Below, piece by piece: positions 49,601 to 61,398 of a DNA stretch of 64,000 nt. Made by a program: the position numbers and the translations under genes. The stretch is from Acidobacteriota bacterium. Lineage in GTDB: Bacteria > Acidobacteriota > Terriglobia > Terriglobales > Acidobacteriaceae. The notes under the pieces are model-generated. The model saw nothing but the letters and a program-made list of their open reading frames with translations, was not told the DNA's origin and did no database searches. Within the stretch, counting starts at the first letter, position 1; each line of letters starts with the position of its first letter. The stretch spans positions 210,105 to 274,104 of the forward strand of contig JAJZME010000059.1 of assembly GCA_021803035.1 (NCBI GenBank), in the 5' to 3' direction.

Positions 49601-50194
49601 GACGACGCCGCTTCAGATGACGCGGGGCTGTTGCTGGCGCGCCGCCGTGACCTTCTCGCCCGCGCCCGCTCCATTGCCGCGTTCAGCGCCGCCGGCATGA
49701 AGATCCGCATTCACGGCGACTATCACCTGGGGCAAACGCTGCGCGTTGCGGCGTCGCCCGCGGCCCGGGAGCAGGCAGCGGCCGGCGACTTTGTGCTGCT
49801 GGACTTTGAAGGCGAGCCGGCCCGGCCGCTGGCTGACCGCAGGCAGAAGCAATCGCCCCTCAAAGACGTGGCCGGCATGATCCGCTCATTTTCCTATGCC
49901 ACGCACGCGGCGCTCGATCGGTACGCCGGCTCCCATGCCGCATCTGTGGATCGCATGAACACCACCGGGCTGGCTGCCTGGGCGCACTGCTGGTACGGCT
50001 CCGCGTCCGCCGCGTTTCTCCGCGCTTACCGGCAAACCATCGCCGCAAAACCGGCACTTCTGCCGGCAGCGCAGGACTGTGAAACGCTGTTTGGCGCCTA
50101 CATGCTGGAAAAGGCGCTGTACGAACTGGTGTACGAACTCAACAACCGCCCGGCGTGGGTGCGCATCCCACTTGCGGGTATCCTAAGTTCATAG
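46631..50194 (+). CDS. treS: Trehalose synthase-maltokinase fusion
   Basis: A 1187-aa two-enzyme fusion. Residues 1-560 are TreS (GH13_16), which isomerises trehalose and maltose: SPLRDDGYDIANY, nucleophile Asp208 in ALRMDAIPY, acid Glu250 in LAEANQWP and Asp316 in RNHDEL. Residues about 575-1187 are maltokinase (Mak/Pep2): QRWFGAKAR opens the domain, HGDYHLGQTL carries the likely catalytic Asp1030 and DFEGEPARPL Asp1058 the metal site. The fused product channels trehalose through maltose to maltose-1-phosphate, the GlgE substrate. GTG 46631 is the start, with GGAG 9 nt upstream. Confidence 0.96.
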   Translation: MKKLASATDPLWYKDAIIYELHVRAFTDSNGDGIGDFPGLLSRLDYLQDLGITCIWLLPFFPSPLRDDGYDIANYTDVNPAYGTLADFKSFLDAAHQRNMQVMIEMVVNHTSDQHPWFKAARLAPPGSPEREMYVWSPSDQLYKDARIIFTDTEKSNWTWDDTAKAYYWHRFFSHQPDLNYDNPLVIEEVVKAMRFWLDMGVDALRMDAIPYLVERDGTSCENLPETHDMVRKLRAAIDDGYANRMILAEANQWPADVRPYFGDGDECHMAFHFPLMPRIYMALRQEDRLPISDIIAQTPPIPESCQWGLFLRNHDELTLEMVTDDERDYMYFAYSADPRMRVNVGIRRRLAPLVDNNRRRIELLNSLLLSFPGTPILYYGDEIGMGDNIYLGDRNGVRTPMQWTSDRNAGFSRCDPARLYFPVIMDPIYGYQVVNVEAQLSDQSSLLHWMRNMIALRKLFQVFGRGTFTLLNAANRRILAYLRDLDRGDGTHETVLCIANLSRFAQPASLDLADYAGMTPVEMLGYVPFPTITAAPYSLSMAPYSFLWFELQPAGSKEEPAETLAGIVQAAAEPIEEGIPAEVLEQGWAGLLSTHCLGMIEGALPSWLPRQRWFGAKARQIQSARILDWVELPSARAATPADPAAGKPIPPALFFVEISYTDAFCDLYQIPLAISAGAEADEIGASNALCVLTVLALPLGPAILHDATVIEDFRQVPLQLIAQNTTLALLSTGERPGGCTPVQESTNEPDGSALDASPARHHMQPRESPSAGEAETRGSLIHAHASSAFADAHVARPLLSRVGSAEQSNTSILYEDRLILKLFRRLQPGENPDVEIGRFLTEVAHFPHIPPFLGEIAMTRPGWKKTTLAMLQGLVANQGDGWQWFLDRLADFFPAAAELPTPAAIPAPSFLAETEPAPALLQLAGASLDAAALLGRRTAEMHLALATPTSDPAFAPEPFTQDDLVREAVRIESEVVSALELLKQKFPALDDAASDDAGLLLARRRDLLARARSIAAFSAAGMKIRIHGDYHLGQTLRVAASPAAREQAAAGDFVLLDFEGEPARPLADRRQKQSPLKDVAGMIRSFSYATHAALDRYAGSHAASVDRMNTTGLAAWAHCWYGSASAAFLRAYRQTIAAKPALLPAAQDCETLFGAYMLEKALYELVYELNNRPAWVRIPLAGILSS

Positions 50195-50221
50195 GGCGCA
50201 AGGCCCCGCGAGAACGCAACG

Positions 50222-51418
50222 ATGGCGACAGCAAATCCGCTCCCCGACGCCGCATCTCCTACAGCCACTCCCGATACTCGTCTTCTCGTATTGCTTGCCT
50301 CGCTGCCGCAAGAGCAGCTCACCAGCGTGCTCGGCAAGCTGGCCGCCTGCGTTGCGCCGGAAAACCTGCTTATCGCCACCAGCGATGAGACCGTAAAGAC
50401 CGTCCGTCCCGATCTGCACATCGTCACCGCCGCTACGACCAAATCCACCTGGACCATCACTGCGGCCGACTACGTAAGCGCCTTTCAACTCGCGCAGGAA
50501 AACCATGCACACGCCGTACTCCTGCTGGGGCCGGAGTGCGATTCGCTCAGCGAGCGAGGGCTTCGCAACCTTGCCAGCGCCATCATGGCCGACGGCAGCG
50601 ACCTTGCCATGCCCCTTTACGATCTGCCACCCCGCGCTGGCCTGGTGAATTCGGCCATCCTTTATCCGCTCTCCCGCGCCCTGTTTGCATCTGCGGTGCG
50701 CTTCCCCCTGGCGGTCGATCTCGGGATGTCGATGCGCATGGCGGAACGCATTTCCATGGCCGCGCAGCGATTTACGAATCTCAACCAGCCCACCGCAATT
50801 CTGTGGCCCGTGAACGAAGCCTCCGCCGCCGGATTCACCATCAGCGAAGTCGAAGCGGGCGCCCGCATCCTGCCGCAGCCGTCCGAGCCCGACCTGAACA
50901 CAGTTCTTCCCCTGGTGGCCGGATCGCTCTTTGCCGATATCGAGGCCAAGGCGGCATTCTGGCAACGCGCCCGGCAAATGCCGCTGGAGCGTAATCATCA
51001 GCCGGCGCTGGCGGCATCGGCGGCCGACAACCCCACCGATATTGCCCCCATGCTGCAGGCGTTTCGAGTGGCGTACACAAACCTCCAGGAGATCTGGTCA
51101 CTAGTTCTGCCGCCGAACTCCCTGCTTGGGCTTAAACGGCTCTCCCTGATGGACGGAACGGCCTTCCGCATGCCCGAATCGCTGTGGGCGCGCATCGTCT
51201 TCGATTTTGTGCTGGCCTACCGCCTGCGCACCATCAACCGCGGACATCTGCTGGGAGCTCTCATCCCGCTTTACCTGGCGTGGGTTGCCAGTCACATCAA
51301 CGTCTCCGCGACGGAGACCGGCCCCGATCACCATATCGAGGCGGTCGCCGCCGCTTTTGCCACCGAAAAACCTTACCTCGTCGCACGCTGGCGATGGCCG
51401 GACCGGTTCAACCCATGA
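50222..51418 (+). CDS. Glucosylglycerate-synthase-like protein with degenerate donor motifs
   Basis: A 398-aa soluble protein. The C-terminal third (LWARIVFDFVLAYRLRTINR, LLGALIPLYLAWVASHI, EKPYLVARWRW) matches the helical domain of GpgS/glucosylglycerate-synthase-type GT-A enzymes, and RAGLVNSAILYPLSRALFAS with VRFPLAVDLGMS parallels their acceptor region (usually ...TNSIxYPLxRALY...RQPIGGDFG). The usual DxD-type donor motif is not seen; its expected place reads LLLGPECDSLS, and the GGD is AVD. So it may be a diverged transferase or a non-catalytic partner. It follows the TreS fusion by 27 bp and overlaps the next small gene as ATGA. Assignment by recall, not by search. Confidence 0.65.
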   Translation: MATANPLPDAASPTATPDTRLLVLLASLPQEQLTSVLGKLAACVAPENLLIATSDETVKTVRPDLHIVTAATTKSTWTITAADYVSAFQLAQENHAHAVLLLGPECDSLSERGLRNLASAIMADGSDLAMPLYDLPPRAGLVNSAILYPLSRALFASAVRFPLAVDLGMSMRMAERISMAAQRFTNLNQPTAILWPVNEASAAGFTISEVEAGARILPQPSEPDLNTVLPLVAGSLFADIEAKAAFWQRARQMPLERNHQPALAASAADNPTDIAPMLQAFRVAYTNLQEIWSLVLPPNSLLGLKRLSLMDGTAFRMPESLWARIVFDFVLAYRLRTINRGHLLGALIPLYLAWVASHINVSATETGPDHHIEAVAAAFATEKPYLVARWRWPDRFNP

Positions 51419-51558
51419 ACGACCGCAACAATTCGCAGCAGTGGATTCGGCGCTACGGCCTGGCCCGCCGGTCCGCGAAGCAGAAAGGATCGCGCCCTGA
51501 CTCCCATCCGGAGGATTCCACCTCCGGCGTGAGACGCAAGCGCAGATTCAAGGAGTGA
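51415..51558 (+). CDS. 47-aa basic protein in the trehalose/GlgE block
   Basis: A short, very basic protein (MNDRNNSQQWIRRYGLARRS... GVRRKRRFKE). Its ATG overlaps the stop of the preceding gene (ATGA) and its last codons contain the AAGGAG that serves the following gene, so it is placed as a coupled link in the operon. No family recognised. Without comparison it could also be a non-functional open frame. Confidence 0.5.
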   Translation: MNDRNNSQQWIRRYGLARRSAKQKGSRPDSHPEDSTSGVRRKRRFKE

Positions 51559-51563
51559 GTCTC

Positions 51564-52367
51564 ATGCAAACGATCCTTGCCGCCTTTTATCAGCAGTCCG
51601 CGCCGCAGGCTCCGCGGCCGCTGTACGTCGATAACGCGACCCTGTGGCGCCACATGTCCGATGCGCTGCATCAGTCGCTGGATCGCGTGCTTTCGCTGCT
51701 GATTGCCGTGTTGCCTGGCATTCTCGCCTTCTTCATCGCCATCGGCATCTTTGCCCTCATCGGAGTGATTCTCGCCTGGCTGCTCCGGCGCGGACTGAGC
51801 GCCGCCAAGTTCGATGACCGCGTCGCCCGCTATCGCGGCAACGCCGATTGGACGCCCATGACCACGCCGACCGCGATCGCGGGCCGCGCCTGCTTCTGGG
51901 TATGCATGGTCATCGGCCTCATGATCGGCGTCTCCGCCTTCGACACTTCCTACGCCACCGCCGGCGTGCTGCCTTTCCCCCTGCTTCCTTATCTTGTGCG
52001 CATCGTCGGCGCCACGCTCATTCTCATCGGCGGCACCATCGTGGCGCGCTTCCTGGCGCGGTCCGTGCTGATCGGCGCCGTCAACATACAATTGCAATAC
52101 GCCCGCTTTCTTTCTCTCGGAATCAAGTGGCTGGTGCTGGTGCTCACTGCAGCCATGGCGCTGGCGCACCTGCAGATCGGTGGTCCCATCGTTGAGATTG
52201 CCTTCGGCATTCTCTTCGGCGGCATCGTTCTCACGCTCTCGCTTGCCGTGGGCCTGGGCTCGCGTGGCCTGGTCAGCCGTTCGCTTGAAAGCCACGTGGA
52301 ACGTACCAACGATCAGAACGCCGAGCGCTCCACGACCGGCGCGGGCGAGTCGTTCCGCCACTTCTGA
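51564..52367 (+). CDS. Small-conductance-channel-like membrane protein without MscS beta domain
   Basis: A 267-aa membrane protein with about five helices: roughly 47-75, 105-127, 140-165, 177-200 and 205-235. The last is glycine/alanine-rich (FGGIVLTLSLAVGLGSRGLV), like the pore helix of MscS-family channels and TM_helix-repeat proteins. The protein then ends after a 25-residue polar tail, so the MscS beta domain is absent. AAGGAG lies 8 nt before ATG 51564. Placement after trehalose/glucosylglycerate-type genes suggests a role in osmotic response, by context only. Confidence 0.75.
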   Translation: MQTILAAFYQQSAPQAPRPLYVDNATLWRHMSDALHQSLDRVLSLLIAVLPGILAFFIAIGIFALIGVILAWLLRRGLSAAKFDDRVARYRGNADWTPMTTPTAIAGRACFWVCMVIGLMIGVSAFDTSYATAGVLPFPLLPYLVRIVGATLILIGGTIVARFLARSVLIGAVNIQLQYARFLSLGIKWLVLVLTAAMALAHLQIGGPIVEIAFGILFGGIVLTLSLAVGLGSRGLVSRSLESHVERTNDQNAERSTTGAGESFRHF

Positions 52368-52374
52368 AGAGCGC

Positions 52375-53499
52375 TCAGGCCCAGGGATCTCTCAGGAGCG
52401 AGCAAAGCCCCAGATCGTTGCCGTAGCGCTCGACTTCGACCTCGCCCATGCGCACAAAGCTGTTCATGTCTCGAAAGGCGGGAACGGCATCGGAGCCCAT
52501 AATCTGCGGCGAAATAAACAGGTGCACGCGATCCACCAGTCCGCCGGCAAGCAAAGCCGTGTTGAGCCGCGTGCCGGATTCGGTCAGCAAAGTCAGAATG
52601 CCTTCCTCGCCAAGCTGATCGAGAATTTTGCCCAGCGGCACGCGTCCGGCCTCGGCTGGCAGCACTTCCACGCGGACCCCGCGCGCCTCAAGCTCGCGCC
52701 GCCGCGCTGTGTCGCTGGAGACGGTAAAGATGAGCACATCGTCCCGTGCCGAGGCCACCATTTTGCAATCGAGCGGCATGCGCAGCGCCGAGTCGAGCAC
52801 AATGCGCAGCAGCGGACGGCGGCGGCGCAGGCCGCTGCGGTCCGTGAGCAGCGGATCGTCGGCCAGCACGGTATCGACGCCCGCCATCGCCGCGTCCGCC
52901 TGCCAGCGCAGCAGTTGCACGGCGGCGCGGGCAGCTTCGCTGGTGATCCAGTAGGGCTCGTGGAGAGTGCGCGCGCCCGGCGGCGGCGCAATGCGCCCGT
53001 CCAGTGACATGGCCACCTTCATCAGCACCAGCGGGCGCCTGTCGCGGCTCCAGCGCGCGAAGCCTTCGTTGAGACGGCGCGCTGCGCCTTGACACACGCC
53101 CATTTCCGTCTGCAGCCCCGCCGCGCGCAGCGCATCCAGGCCATGACCGGACACATTCGGATTGGGATCGTTTGTGGCAACCACCACGCGAGCCACGCCC
53201 GCGGCAATCAGCGCCGCCGTGCAGGGCGGCGTGCGGCCGGTGTGGTTGCAAGGCTCAAGAGTGACATAAGCGGTGCCGCCGCGCAGCCGCTCGCCGGCGC
53301 GCTGCGAAGCCATGCGCAGCGCAACCACTTCGGCGTGGTCGAGCAGTTCGTACTCGTGCCAGCCCTCGCCCACCACCTGGCCGGCGCAATCCAGAATCAC
53401 GCAGCCCACCGCCGGATTCGGCGCGCTGACAGCGATGCCGCGCCGCGCCAGATCCAGGGCGCGCTGCATCCAATAGCGATCCTGCTCCGAACCAGTCAT
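52375..53499 (-). CDS. ribD: Bifunctional riboflavin deaminase/reductase RibD
   Basis: RibD carries out the deamination and reduction steps of riboflavin synthesis. The 374-aa protein has an N-terminal cytidine-deaminase-like zinc domain (His55/Glu57 in HAEVVAL, Cys84 and Cys93 in PCNHTGRTPPC) and a C-terminal dihydrofolate-reductase-like domain (LVLMKVAMSLDGRIA, DAAMAGVDTVLADDPLLT, GGTRLN-like ESGTRLNTALLAGGLVD). No other rib gene is adjacent. It lies 51 bp downstream of ftsY on the same strand. Confidence 0.96.
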   Translation of the reverse strand: MTGSEQDRYWMQRALDLARRGIAVSAPNPAVGCVILDCAGQVVGEGWHEYELLDHAEVVALRMASQRAGERLRGGTAYVTLEPCNHTGRTPPCTAALIAAGVARVVVATNDPNPNVSGHGLDALRAAGLQTEMGVCQGAARRLNEGFARWSRDRRPLVLMKVAMSLDGRIAPPPGARTLHEPYWITSEAARAAVQLLRWQADAAMAGVDTVLADDPLLTDRSGLRRRRPLLRIVLDSALRMPLDCKMVASARDDVLIFTVSSDTARRRELEARGVRVEVLPAEAGRVPLGKILDQLGEEGILTLLTESGTRLNTALLAGGLVDRVHLFISPQIMGSDAVPAFRDMNSFVRMGEVEVERYGNDLGLCSLLRDPWA

Positions 53500-53550
53500 T
53501 CAACAGCATCCCCAGGGCAAAAGTTCAAGCCCCGCCAACTGTGCTCATCG

Positions 53551-54555
53551 CTATCCCACCAGCGACTCCACAAATGCCTCCGGCGAAAACTCCAGCAGAT
53601 CGCCCATCTGCTCGCCCACGCCCACAAAACGCACCGGCAGGTTCAGCTCGCGCGCGATGGCCACAGCGATGCCGCCCTTGGCCGTGCCGTCCAGCTTGGT
53701 CAGCACGATGCCCGTGACACCCGCCGACTGCGTAAACAGCCGCGCCTGCTGCAATCCATTCTGGCCGGTGGTCGCGTCCATCACCAGCAGCACCTCGTGC
53801 GGCGCGCCCGGAACCAGGCGGCCCGCGGTGCGGCGCAGCTTGTCCAGCTCGTCCATCAGCCCGACCTTGGTGTGCAGACGGCCGGCCGTGTCCACATACA
53901 CGTCGTCAATGCCCCGTGCCTTGGCCGCGGAGATGGCGTCGTAGAGCACGGCGGAAGGATCGCCGCCGGAGCGCGTCTTGATGATTTCCACTCCCGAGCG
54001 CGAAGCCCACACCTCAAGCTGTTCGATGGCCGCGGCGCGAAACGTGTCGGCAGCGCATAAAAGCGTAGACCGGCTCTGTGCGCGGCTCCACGCGGCCAGC
54101 TTGCCGCTGGTCGTGGTCTTGCCGGTTCCGTTGACGCCCACCAGGAATGTAATTTTAGGCGGCGCCGGCGTGGGCACAGGCGTGCGCGGCGCCTCAAGAA
54201 TGGCTTGCAACTGCGTCTTGAGCAGTGCGCGCAGCTCTTCGCCGCCTTCAATCGCCTGGCGGCGGGCGCGGTCGCGCAACGCCTCCAGAACCGCATTCGT
54301 CGTCTGCACGCCCAAATCGCTGGTAATCAGCGCCGACTCCAGCTCCTCCAGGTCCTGCTCATTCACGGTCCGCGTCAGCGCGGCAATGCCCTCAATCCTC
54401 GAGGAAAATGATTCCCGCGTGCGCGTGACGGCCTGCCTCATGCGCTCGAAGAAGCCCGTCTTCGGCGCTTCGGCTGCCGCAGTTTCCGATTCCGGCAGTT
54501 CCGCTTCTTCCGGGGTTTCGCCTGTCTCTTTCCTGTTGCCAAAAAGCCTGATCAT
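53551..54555 (-). CDS. ftsY: Signal recognition particle receptor FtsY
   Basis: FtsY docks SRP-ribosome complexes at the membrane. The 334-aa protein has a short acidic A region (10-32), an N domain (about 35-125) and a GTPase G domain with G1 GVNGTGKTT (140-148), DTFRAAAIEQL, DTAGRLHTK and TKLDGTAKGG. ATG 54555 begins MIRLFGNRKE; an in-frame ATG 13 codons upstream lacks support. Upstream and divergent is metH. Confidence 0.96.
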   Translation of the reverse strand: MIRLFGNRKETGETPEEAELPESETAAAEAPKTGFFERMRQAVTRTRESFSSRIEGIAALTRTVNEQDLEELESALITSDLGVQTTNAVLEALRDRARRQAIEGGEELRALLKTQLQAILEAPRTPVPTPAPPKITFLVGVNGTGKTTTSGKLAAWSRAQSRSTLLCAADTFRAAAIEQLEVWASRSGVEIIKTRSGGDPSAVLYDAISAAKARGIDDVYVDTAGRLHTKVGLMDELDKLRRTAGRLVPGAPHEVLLVMDATTGQNGLQQARLFTQSAGVTGIVLTKLDGTAKGGIAVAIARELNLPVRFVGVGEQMGDLLEFSPEAFVESLVG

Positions 54556-54808
54556 AAAGCGTCCAGTCTTCAGTCTAGTGCATCCACAATGCACTTCCCA
54601 TCCGTCCCAACGGCTTCCATTAAGAGCCGCCTGACTGCATTTCAGCCCGGCGGTGTCTTCATTGGCCGTGAATCAGTTCATGAAATACGCGGACTTCGAT
54701 ATCCTTGATATCAAGCCGTTTTCCCTTTTTGTTGCTCCGCGGCCGGCGATGATCTGGGACCATTCCCGCGGCTGCAGGCGCTGTACTCCTTAAGGCCCTC
54801 AGGTAGAC

Positions 54809-58651
<3,843 letters not shown>

Positions 58652-58687
58652 CGCCCGAATCGCTAACTCCGCCACGGGATTGCGCAG

Positions 58688-58693
58688 TATGCT
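58688..58693 (+). promoter_or_regulatory. -10-like hexamer at the plsC start
   Basis: TATGCT ends 6 nt before ATG 58700, which predicts a transcript starting at the start codon. No Shine-Dalgarno is present. Confidence 0.35.
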
Positions 58694-58699
58694 TACGGG

Positions 58700-59488
58700 A
58701 TGGGGTTGCGCTCCCTGATCGGCTGCTGTTCAGTCAAGCTGCGCGCTCTGCGCCGCGCTGTGGCGCTGGCATCGGTCATCATCATCTGCATCTGCGATTA
58801 CTGGCGTCTGCGTTCCCGCGGCCCGCTTTCGCTCGAGCGCCGCGCGCAGTGGCTGCACGCATCTGCGCGGAAGCTTCTGTCCAGCCTCGGTATCCAGACC
58901 CGCATCCACGGCCATCCGCCCTCACGCGGCCTGATTGTCTCCAACCACCTCAGTTATCTCGACATTCTCATCCTCGCCGCGGCCACACCCTGCTTCTTCG
59001 TCTCCAAGGTGGAAATCAGCCGCTGGCCCATCTTCGGCAAGGCTGCGCGCGTCTCCGGCACCATCTTCCTCGTCCGCACCAGCCGGGCCAGCGCCGAGTC
59101 CGTTGCCGCCGAGATCGAGCAGCGTCTCGCATTGCCGGTCCCGGTGCTGCTCTTTCCTGAAGGCACAAGCACCGACGGCAGCATGGTGCTTCGCTTTCAT
59201 TCACGGCTCATCCAGCCGGCCGTTACGGCAGCCGCGCCCGTCACAGCCGCCGCCGTGCGCTACGTCATCCAGGGCGGCATCCAGGAACGTGAGCTCTGCT
59301 GGTTTGGTGACACTCTCTTTCTTTCCCATTTATGGAAGGCGCTCAACACGGCAGGATTTGCCGCAGAGCTGCGCTTCGGTGCGCCGCGCGTCTATCTCGA
59401 CCGCCGCGTTGCGACCAGAGAGGCCCACGCCGAAGTGGTAGCCATGCGCGTCGAAGGCGCGCCCCTGCCGCGGCAGATTGCCATGTAG
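58700..59488 (+). CDS. plsC: 1-acyl-glycerol-3-phosphate acyltransferase, PlsC family
   Basis: A 262-aa membrane-associated acyltransferase. An N-terminal hydrophobic helix (20-33) is followed by the HX4D box NHLSYLD (His83, Asp88), the acceptor block FGKAARVSGTIFLVR and the FPEGTSTDG motif at about 152-160. The family makes phosphatidic acid, but several members acylate other lipids. It converges on the polyketide operon, with 21 bp between the stop codons. Confidence 0.92.
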   Translation: MGLRSLIGCCSVKLRALRRAVALASVIIICICDYWRLRSRGPLSLERRAQWLHASARKLLSSLGIQTRIHGHPPSRGLIVSNHLSYLDILILAAATPCFFVSKVEISRWPIFGKAARVSGTIFLVRTSRASAESVAAEIEQRLALPVPVLLFPEGTSTDGSMVLRFHSRLIQPAVTAAAPVTAAAVRYVIQGGIQERELCWFGDTLFLSHLWKALNTAGFAAELRFGAPRVYLDRRVATREAHAEVVAMRVEGAPLPRQIAM

Positions 59489-59509
59489 CCATTGCTCCGC
59501 CAGCGGTCC

Positions 59510-60679
59510 CTATTGAGCTGCTTTGAACAAGGTGATTCCGGACTGCGTCGCGGAGCCGTCTCTTGCAAAGAGCGCGCCTTCCGGCACGCGCGTCGCCGCC
59601 GCAATCCAGCACATCGTGTCAGGCAGCAGCGAAAGTACAGCGGGAGCCAGCATGCGGCCCGATGCGGTAACCATGGCCTGCGAAAGCCTCGTCGCCAGGC
59701 GCATCGGCTTGCGTATCTGCTCGCACAGAGTGCGCGTGTACTCATCGGCGCTGCGCCCAGCCAGATACATCCGAGCGGCCAGCGCCGCGCTGTGCAGCGC
59801 AATCGACATGCCGTCTCCCGTGAACGACGGAATGACGGCAGCCTGATCGCCCACGCGCCAAACACCGTATGCATGCGAAGCCAAATATCCATACGGAATC
59901 GGCGAGATGGCCAGCGGCCGCGCGTAGAGCGCCTCCGCGCCTTGCAACCGCTCCCGCAATATCCAGTTCCCTTCGCGGACCGAAGTCAGCACCGCACCCC
60001 ATCCGCCCATTCTACGCAGCTTTGCGCGCCGCACAACAAGGCAAAGATTGGCCGTCTCATGTTCAACAAGAGACAGCCCCCCATAGCCGCCGGGAAAGAG
60101 AAACAGCTCGATAAAATTCCCGAGCGCCCTGGTCTGCGTTGGCTTGAGCCGCCAGTGCAGCTTGAATCCGATCAGATCGCTCTGCTTGCCGCGCGCGCGA
60201 TTCCAGCCGCGGATGTCATGCTTTCCGTTAGCCAGAAAGACCGTTTGCGCTGCCACTTCTTCGCCGTTGATCTGCGCGCGCCACGCTTCGTCCCGCGCCG
60301 TCAGCCGCTCCACCGCCGCGCCGCGCAGCACCTCGCAGCCCATCTCCACGGCCCGCGCCAGCAGGGCGGCATCAAGCACCCGGCGCGAAAGCGAAAGCGC
60401 CTGAAACGGCAGCCTGGCTTCGGCCATCTTCGATCCCGATGACAGCCGCACGAATTGAATCGGCGCCGCGCCCAGATCGGCCGGCGCAATCGCGATCCCG
60501 CGCAGATACTCCACCGCTTCCCGGCTCAGAAACTCCCCGCAAACCTTGTGGTGCGGCCCGGCTTCCTTTTCCGCCAGCATCACACGCCGCCCGGCCTCCG
60601 CCAGCTTGATCGCGGCCATCGCGCCCGCCGGACCGCCGCCAATCACCAGGTGGTCCACCGTTCTCGTGCGCGCATGCAT
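59510..60679 (-). CDS. FAD-dependent oxidoreductase, geranylgeranyl-reductase/hydroxylase type
   Basis: A 389-aa flavoprotein with the dinucleotide fold VIGGGPAGAMAAIKLAEAG at the N-terminus, the HKVCGEFLS segment typical of the geranylgeranyl-reductase group, and GDQAAVIPSFTGDGMSIAL, the second FAD motif. ATG 60679 overlaps the methyltransferase stop by one base (TGATG), so it is preferred to a longer form. Last gene of a type III polyketide operon; in similar operons (for example srsABC of Streptomyces) the flavoprotein hydroxylates the resorcinol ring. That role is inferred. Confidence 0.88.
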   Translation of the reverse strand: MHARTRTVDHLVIGGGPAGAMAAIKLAEAGRRVMLAEKEAGPHHKVCGEFLSREAVEYLRGIAIAPADLGAAPIQFVRLSSGSKMAEARLPFQALSLSRRVLDAALLARAVEMGCEVLRGAAVERLTARDEAWRAQINGEEVAAQTVFLANGKHDIRGWNRARGKQSDLIGFKLHWRLKPTQTRALGNFIELFLFPGGYGGLSLVEHETANLCLVVRRAKLRRMGGWGAVLTSVREGNWILRERLQGAEALYARPLAISPIPYGYLASHAYGVWRVGDQAAVIPSFTGDGMSIALHSAALAARMYLAGRSADEYTRTLCEQIRKPMRLATRLSQAMVTASGRMLAPAVLSLLPDTMCWIAAATRVPEGALFARDGSATQSGITLFKAAQ

Positions 60680-61398
60680 CACTGTTTTCTCCGCCCCACG
60701 CATAACCTGCCCGGCGTATACCCGCGTATCATCACGCTGCCGTCATGCAGGCCCACCGCCGCGCACATGCGCCGCCAGTCTTCCGGAACAAAGGCCCGCG
60801 CAATGGAGACCGGCCCATCGTGCTGCACGAACGGGTGCAACCCTGCCAGCTTTGAAAAGGCGCGAAAAAGATGATATGGCACCGCGTTGCGCGAAAGATC
60901 GTTGATAAACCAGCCGAGCATCGCGTTGCGCTCCATCCACTGCAAAAAACGCACCACGTCGGGCTCGTCCAGATGATGCGTGAACAGCGAACTGACGACC
61001 ACGTGAATTGGCTGCTCCGGCTTGAACGCGAATACATCCGTGCTCAGCCACCGGATGCGGCTGCCGCGCGGGCTCGCCTCCGCCGCAATCACCGCTGTCT
61101 CCGGATTGATGTCGAGCCCGGTAAGTTCCACCGCGACGCCCTGCGCGTTGGCCCATCGCTCAATCCTGCGCAGGCTGTCGCCGTAGCCGCAGCCCACGTC
61201 GAGGATGTGAACCGGCTCTGCGGACGGCGCCGGCAGCAGCCTCCCGAGCCAATCCAGAAGCGGCCGGTAGCCCAGCAGGCACCGGTTGACCCACGCCAGA
61301 TCGCACAGGCAGGCGCGCAGCTCTTCGCGGCCGCACGGCTCGTCCATAAGCTCCGTGAGCTGCGCGCGGCTGCGGAAGTCGGGTTGGCTACGCGGCAT
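60679..61398 (-). CDS. SAM-dependent methyltransferase of the polyketide operon
   Basis: A 239-aa class I methyltransferase. Motif I is HILDVGCGYGDS, the acidic strand-2 end is LTGLDINPE, and VVVSSLFTHHLDEPDVVRFL corresponds to motifs III/IV of the Coq5/UbiE-like group. It overlaps the polyketide synthase gene by 11 bp and the flavoprotein gene by one base, so the three proteins are probably made together. A polyketide-derived phenol or pyrone is the likely acceptor. No membrane segments are present, unlike SrsB of Streptomyces. Confidence 0.9.
   Translation of the reverse strand: MPRSQPDFRSRAQLTELMDEPCGREELRACLCDLAWVNRCLLGYRPLLDWLGRLLPAPSAEPVHILDVGCGYGDSLRRIERWANAQGVAVELTGLDINPETAVIAAEASPRGSRIRWLSTDVFAFKPEQPIHVVVSSLFTHHLDEPDVVRFLQWMERNAMLGWFINDLSRNAVPYHLFRAFSKLAGLHPFVQHDGPVSIARAFVPEDWRRMCAAVGLHDGSVMIRGYTPGRLCVGRRKQ

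Noticed and set aside
54595..54808. Possible riboswitch upstream of metH
   Set aside because: No cobalamin box, SAM-type or SAH-type core could be recognised in the 213-bp gap. A covariance-model search of this gap would settle it; a significant hit would reverse this.
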